Shown here piece after piece: positions 61,129-64,000 of a DNA stretch of 64,000 nt. The stretch's first letter is position 1, and each line of letters starts with the position of its first letter. The stretch is from Bin87 sp965203195. GTDB lineage: Bacteria > Chloroflexota > Dehalococcoidia > Lucifugimonadales > UBA3495. Position numbers and translations under genes: made by a program. Below the pieces are notes generated by a model that worked only from the letters and a program-made list of their open reading frames with translations, had not been told where the DNA came from and made no database searches. Location: contig OZ241860.1 in assembly GCA_965203195.1 (NCBI GenBank), positions 992,001 to 1,056,000 of the forward strand. The letters run 5' to 3'.

Positions 61129-62305
61129 CCGGTGCCGCCCGGTTGCGGAGCATCGGACGCGGCTCCGGCAGATAGGATTCCGGCGCCCGCGCTTCCGGTG
61201 CACGGGATTCCGGCGCACCCGATTCCGGCCCGAGGGATTCCGGCAAAGATGATTCCGGCAGGGCCGTCAGCCCCCGCAGCGACACATTGTGCCACAGCAG
61301 CAGCGCCAGCCCCACTATGTTGACCGGCAGCCACAACGCCAGCAGGTGCACCGCAATCGGGTACGCCGTAGCCACCGCCCGCTGCTCGGCGTCCGCAAAC
61401 CCCATCCCAATCAGCGTCAGCGTGGCCACCGCCTCAAAGGAACCGATGCCCCCCACCGTCCCCGGTATCGCCGTAATCAGGTTGGATGTCACCATCACCA
61501 GCAGGGCCGCCGCCGCCAGCAGCCCGAAAGACGGAAAATGCGCGTCCAGGTTGAACGAGTAGGCCATAATCAGATACACGCCCCCCTCGGCCAGCCACAC
61601 CGGCAGCGATAGCAGAAACAGCGCTGCGTGTTTGCGCGGCGAGTTCAGCGTGCTCAGCCCCTCCACAAATCCCTGCAACGCCGCTGCCGCCATGGGATGA
61701 AACCGCGCCGGCAGCAGCCGCGTCAGCGCCAGCAGCGCCTCGCCCGCCCGCCGGTTGACCGCCAGCGCCGTCAGCGCCGCCAGCCCCAGCGCAAAACTGC
61801 CCACCACCCCCGCCGTCAGCAGAATGACGCTGGTGCGATAGGTCAGATTCGCCTCGCTGAACAGCCCCGCCGCCAGCAGTATCGGCGCCGTCACGACGCC
61901 GATCGCCAGCAGGGTCAGCCCGTCATACAGCCGTTCCACGCTCAAGGTGGCGATGGACGCCGGCGCGCTCACCCCCTTCTCCCGCTGCGCCAGGTACAAC
62001 GCCCGCACCAGCTCCCCCAGGCGGAAAGGCAGCACATTGTTCGCCAGATAGCCGATGCTGATCACCGCGAACAGCCGCCCCGTCCCCACCGGCGCCACCG
62101 GCGCCAGCAGATAGCGCCAGCGCCTGGCCCGGCACCATTGCCCCGCGAAATACAGGCCCACCGCCGGCGCCAGGTACAGGTAGTTGGCCGAGCTCAGCGC
62201 CTGCCACAGCTCCGCCCGGTCCACGGTGACTACCAGCAACGCCAGCAGGACGGCGCTGACGACAATGCCCGCCCAGAAACGCCAGTTGCGGAGAAAGTGG
62301 GTCAT
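61121..62305 (-). CDS. Flippase-like integral membrane protein (lysylphosphatidylglycerol synthetase TM family)
   Basis: A 394-residue protein with about eight membrane helices. The family signatures are NVLPFRLGELVRALYLAQREKG, SVERLYDGLTLLAI and the C-terminal AIPGTVGGIGSFEAVATLTLIGMG. Related proteins move lipid-linked molecules or lack the synthetase part of MprF. The cytoplasmic C-terminal tail is a short repeat of PES/PEA units (LPESLGPESGAPESRAPEAR). Its end overlaps the FAD enzyme start, so both act together, perhaps in making or moving a polyprenyl-lipid product. Confidence 0.82.
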   Translation of the reverse strand: MTHFLRNWRFWAGIVVSAVLLALLVVTVDRAELWQALSSANYLYLAPAVGLYFAGQWCRARRWRYLLAPVAPVGTGRLFAVISIGYLANNVLPFRLGELVRALYLAQREKGVSAPASIATLSVERLYDGLTLLAIGVVTAPILLAAGLFSEANLTYRTSVILLTAGVVGSFALGLAALTALAVNRRAGEALLALTRLLPARFHPMAAAALQGFVEGLSTLNSPRKHAALFLLSLPVWLAEGGVYLIMAYSFNLDAHFPSFGLLAAAALLVMVTSNLITAIPGTVGGIGSFEAVATLTLIGMGFADAEQRAVATAYPIAVHLLALWLPVNIVGLALLLWHNVSLRGLTALPESSLPESLGPESGAPESRAPEARAPESYLPEPRPMLRNRAAPDE

Positions 62306-62454
62306 ATCTGCGGTGCGGTTCCAATTGCCTGCGGGCCACGCAGCGCGCAACATACGGGTTGCGTACCCCGCGGGTTGCGTAGCCTGCGGATCAATCTTCC
62401 TGTGAGCTATGCCTGACCAACGCCGGCCCGTTGCGCCGGCGTCAACAACCGCCC

Positions 62455-62463
62455 ATTATACCA
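62455..62463 (-). promoter_or_regulatory. Extended -10 promoter for flippase gene
   Basis: On the minus strand TGGTATAAT, about 150 bases before the start at 62305. Confidence 0.5.
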
Positions 62464-63739
62464 CCATACCCGGCGCAGTGGGCGGCGGCGGTTCCCGGTT
62501 TTGCCCAATTGCCCCGATTCCGCCACCCCCGATACCGCATCCCCGACGCCGCACCCCGGCGCCGGCGGCAGCCCGCCCATCCGCAACATCCGGCTTCCCC
62601 CATCCTTCAGCGCCAGTTCCGCAGCAGGATCCCAAAATCCCCCAAAATTGGCTGTCCGTCAGTGACACCCTGCCCCTTGCGCCCCGAACATCCGACCATT
62701 ATGCTGGCAAGTGGGTAAAGCAGCCCGGCCGCCGGCAAAGCTTTCTAGCGCGCTACACCGGACAGCCACCGCCACAACACCCGGCGTACGACGGGCAGCG
62801 CGGCGGCAAAAGGCTCGCTTTTGTGTGAACCCAACCGGACATCCTGTCCACCGACCGACGGCTCAACTAACCGCGTCACGCTATCGAAGGGCTGCGTGGG
62901 CGCCGCCGGCCAGCGGCGTCCACCGGCCTGCCAACCGCTTCACACCAACACCGGGGGAAAGTTTCGGGCTGGCCGGCCCGCCAGGAACACGGCCTAACCC
63001 TTTGTCGGAATTCACTATGCAGCTGGTCCTGCTTCGTCGCCGTATGACTTGTACGGCCCGTGTAGTTCTGTGCCAGCCAGCGGGTGTCACCACCGCCCCG
63101 TGCCGGATTGACCCAACCGGCTTGCCGGAGCAGGCCCTGAACCTGCTTTTGCTTGTCGCCGGTCCCGTCCGGGACACGGAAAACTATGACGAAATCCCCA
63201 AGCGTTACGCTCTCAGGCCGTAGCGCCGACAACCTGGAATCCGGCCGCCCGGACAACCCCCGGTGTCCCTCATCAACCATCCGTCAACCGACCGTCAATC
63301 ATCAACTGCCTACCGCTTACTGCTTACCGCCTACCGCCAATCGCCTGGCCCGCCGGAAAGGAGCCGCCTTCCAATGCCAACCGCCCTGTCGCCGCCCGCC
63401 CACCGCCGCCCGCCGCGATGTCCCCGCCCCCCGGAACCGCCCCCCGGAACCGCCCGCGTAGCCGGAACCCGCCCCGGGCGTGTCGTCAATTTGTGATCCA
63501 CCATCGCCCGGCGTCCGCTGTCGCCATTATACGGCGTCTGCTGTCGCCATTCCGGCGCCAGCCCGAATCCGGGTTGCGGTAGCTGCGGCAATTAATCCGC
63601 CCCCGGCGCTGCCCGGCTTCCCGCTTGCGCCGGCCCGACGGCGTATCCGCCCGGCGCCCCTGGCCGGCGTCCCGCCTCCAGCCAGCCCCCGGCGCGTATG
63701 CCATAATGCCGGCTTGCCAGCCGGCGCCATCCTTAATTA
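62464..63739. other. Long non-coding region
   Basis: About 1.3 kb without a gene that I can support. It contains the second copy of the dispersed repeat (62710-63006), a C/T/A-rich low-complexity tract of CTACCGCC/CTTACCGCC units (about 63305-63345), a 22-base tandem (GGCGTCCGCTGTCGCCATT at about 63510 and its near copy at about 63532) and a minus-strand TATAAT (63526-63531). Open frames here look random and lack ribosome sites. Confidence 0.6.
62710..63006 (+). repeat. Dispersed non-coding repeat, copy 2
   Basis: Aligns with the minus strand of 35627-35853. This copy carries about 65 extra bases (roughly 62870-62935) in the middle. A short hairpin GGACA-TCC-TGTCC (62837-62849) is matched in the other copy by GGACA-GGAT-TGTCC: the arms are kept while the loop differs, as in a structured RNA or mobile hairpin. 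Confidence 0.75.
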
Positions 63740-63775
63740 CAATTGGCCCGACCGGGAGGAGGAACCGGCCGGGCC
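63740..63775 (-). terminator. Terminator of the iron-binding protein gene
   Basis: GGCCCGGCCGG pairs with its complement (one mismatch) around a nine-base loop, and on the minus strand is followed by the A+T-rich AATTGTAATTAAGG. It lies 40 bases after the stop at 63816. Confidence 0.6.
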
Positions 63776-63815
63776 AGGCGCCCGGAAGGGGGCGGGGACG
63801 GGGCGTTGCCGGCCG

Positions 63816-64000
63816 CTACGGCAGCGCCCCGACTTTCTGCAACAAAGCCTGCGTGCCGGCCAAATCCGCCAAATCCGCCAGCGTTATCTCCGGCTGCCGG
63901 ATCTCGTCCAGCGGCGTAAGCAGAACCGACGGCCGCACCCCCGCTACCATCGGGTACTCAAAGGTGTTGCCCGCAAAGTACTGCTGCCCCACTTTGCTCA
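63816..64000 (-). CDS. Iron ABC transporter substrate-binding protein, C-terminus only
   Basis: The minus-strand frame enters from the window edge and ends at 63816, giving 61 visible residues. It includes QQYFAGNTFEYPMVAGV, PLDEIRQPEITLADLADLAG and a QALLQKVGALP end. This matches the C-terminus of periplasmic ferric-iron-binding (FbpA/FutA-like) proteins: YF..TFEYPV and a D-L-A-D-L repeat before the last helix. The rest of the gene and its permease genes should lie to the right. A terminator follows. Confidence 0.75.
   Translation of the reverse strand, partial: SKVGQQYFAGNTFEYPMVAGVRPSVLLTPLDEIRQPEITLADLADLAGTQALLQKVGALP

Noticed and set aside
62409..63223. Several open frames of 95-170 codons in the 62.4-63.3 kb gap
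   Set aside because: Pro/Arg/Ala/Thr-rich translations without ribosome sites, lying over the non-coding repeat.
1..64000. tRNA, rRNA and known riboswitches
   Set aside because: I looked for tRNA T-loop/CCA patterns and rRNA-like stretches and saw none; a tRNAscan-SE or Infernal run would settle this.

Overview
The window looks like a piece of a G+C-rich (roughly two-thirds by eye), free-living bacterial chromosome. The gene content fits a Chloroflexota (Dehalococcoidia/SAR202-like) genome best: an F420-dependent NADP reductase, a tig-clpP-clpP-clpX locus, GMC and amidohydrolase catabolic genes, an oxaloacetate decarboxylase-type PEP mutase homologue, and many small repeat-rich hypothetical proteins. 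That placement is inference from gene content and style only; no rRNA or tRNA gene was seen. I recognise about 53 protein genes, both ends of the window cut a gene, and nearly all other long reading frames are antisense shadows caused by high G+C.

Layout. 1-5.4 kb: accessory island with a 5'-truncated type IIG restriction-modification enzyme, a lower-G+C orphan gene of 433 codons, and an aspartic-protease-like gene. 5.5-10.9 kb: VOC protein, NADPH:F420 reductase, two related repeat-tailed proteins and several hypotheticals. 11-13.6 kb: argG and argD. 13.7-17.9 kb: a PmbA/TldE-like protein, a tandem duplicated Uma2 nuclease pair, a VOC protein and a PEP-mutase-family enzyme. 18.4-21.7 kb: nadC, ubiX, ubiA and a tandem pair of membrane proteins with an octapeptide VNTR. 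22.2-26.7 kb: tig-clpP1-clpP2-clpX. 26.7-35.6 kb: a long minus-strand run dprA-topA-xer-aroQ-efp-xseA-xseB-formyltransferase. 36-43.6 kb: GMC oxidoreductase, coiled-coil nuclease-like protein, GH15, DM13, SirB1-like, zinc ribbon and SDR genes. 43.8-49.9 kb: a NuoE-NuoF-FdhA/NuoG-like-FNR redox cluster. 50-56 kb: amidase, NAD-kinase-like, hydantoinase/dihydropyrimidinase and PIG-L deacetylase genes. 56-64 kb: gyrA, a degenerate glutamine amidotransferase, an FAD desaturase/flippase pair, a 1.4 kb non-coding stretch and the C-terminus of an iron-binding ABC protein.

How it fits together. Much of the window is housekeeping: protein quality control, chromosome topology, recombination and DNA uptake, arginine and NAD synthesis, and the UbiX/UbiA step of quinone synthesis. 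Between these blocks lie repeat-driven accessory genes (RAEGIVEG octads, ARQxxM heptads, duplicated domains). Non-coding repeats also occur: a ~230-300 bp element at 35.6 and 62.7 kb in opposite orientation, palindromic mini-elements, and duplicated Shine-Dalgarno segments. Several enzymes appear to have lost catalytic residues: the FdhA-like subunit, the class I amidotransferase and a thioredoxin-like protein. Recognisable promoters mostly use an extended -10 (TGnTATAAT-like) or a CTGACG-17-TATAAT arrangement.
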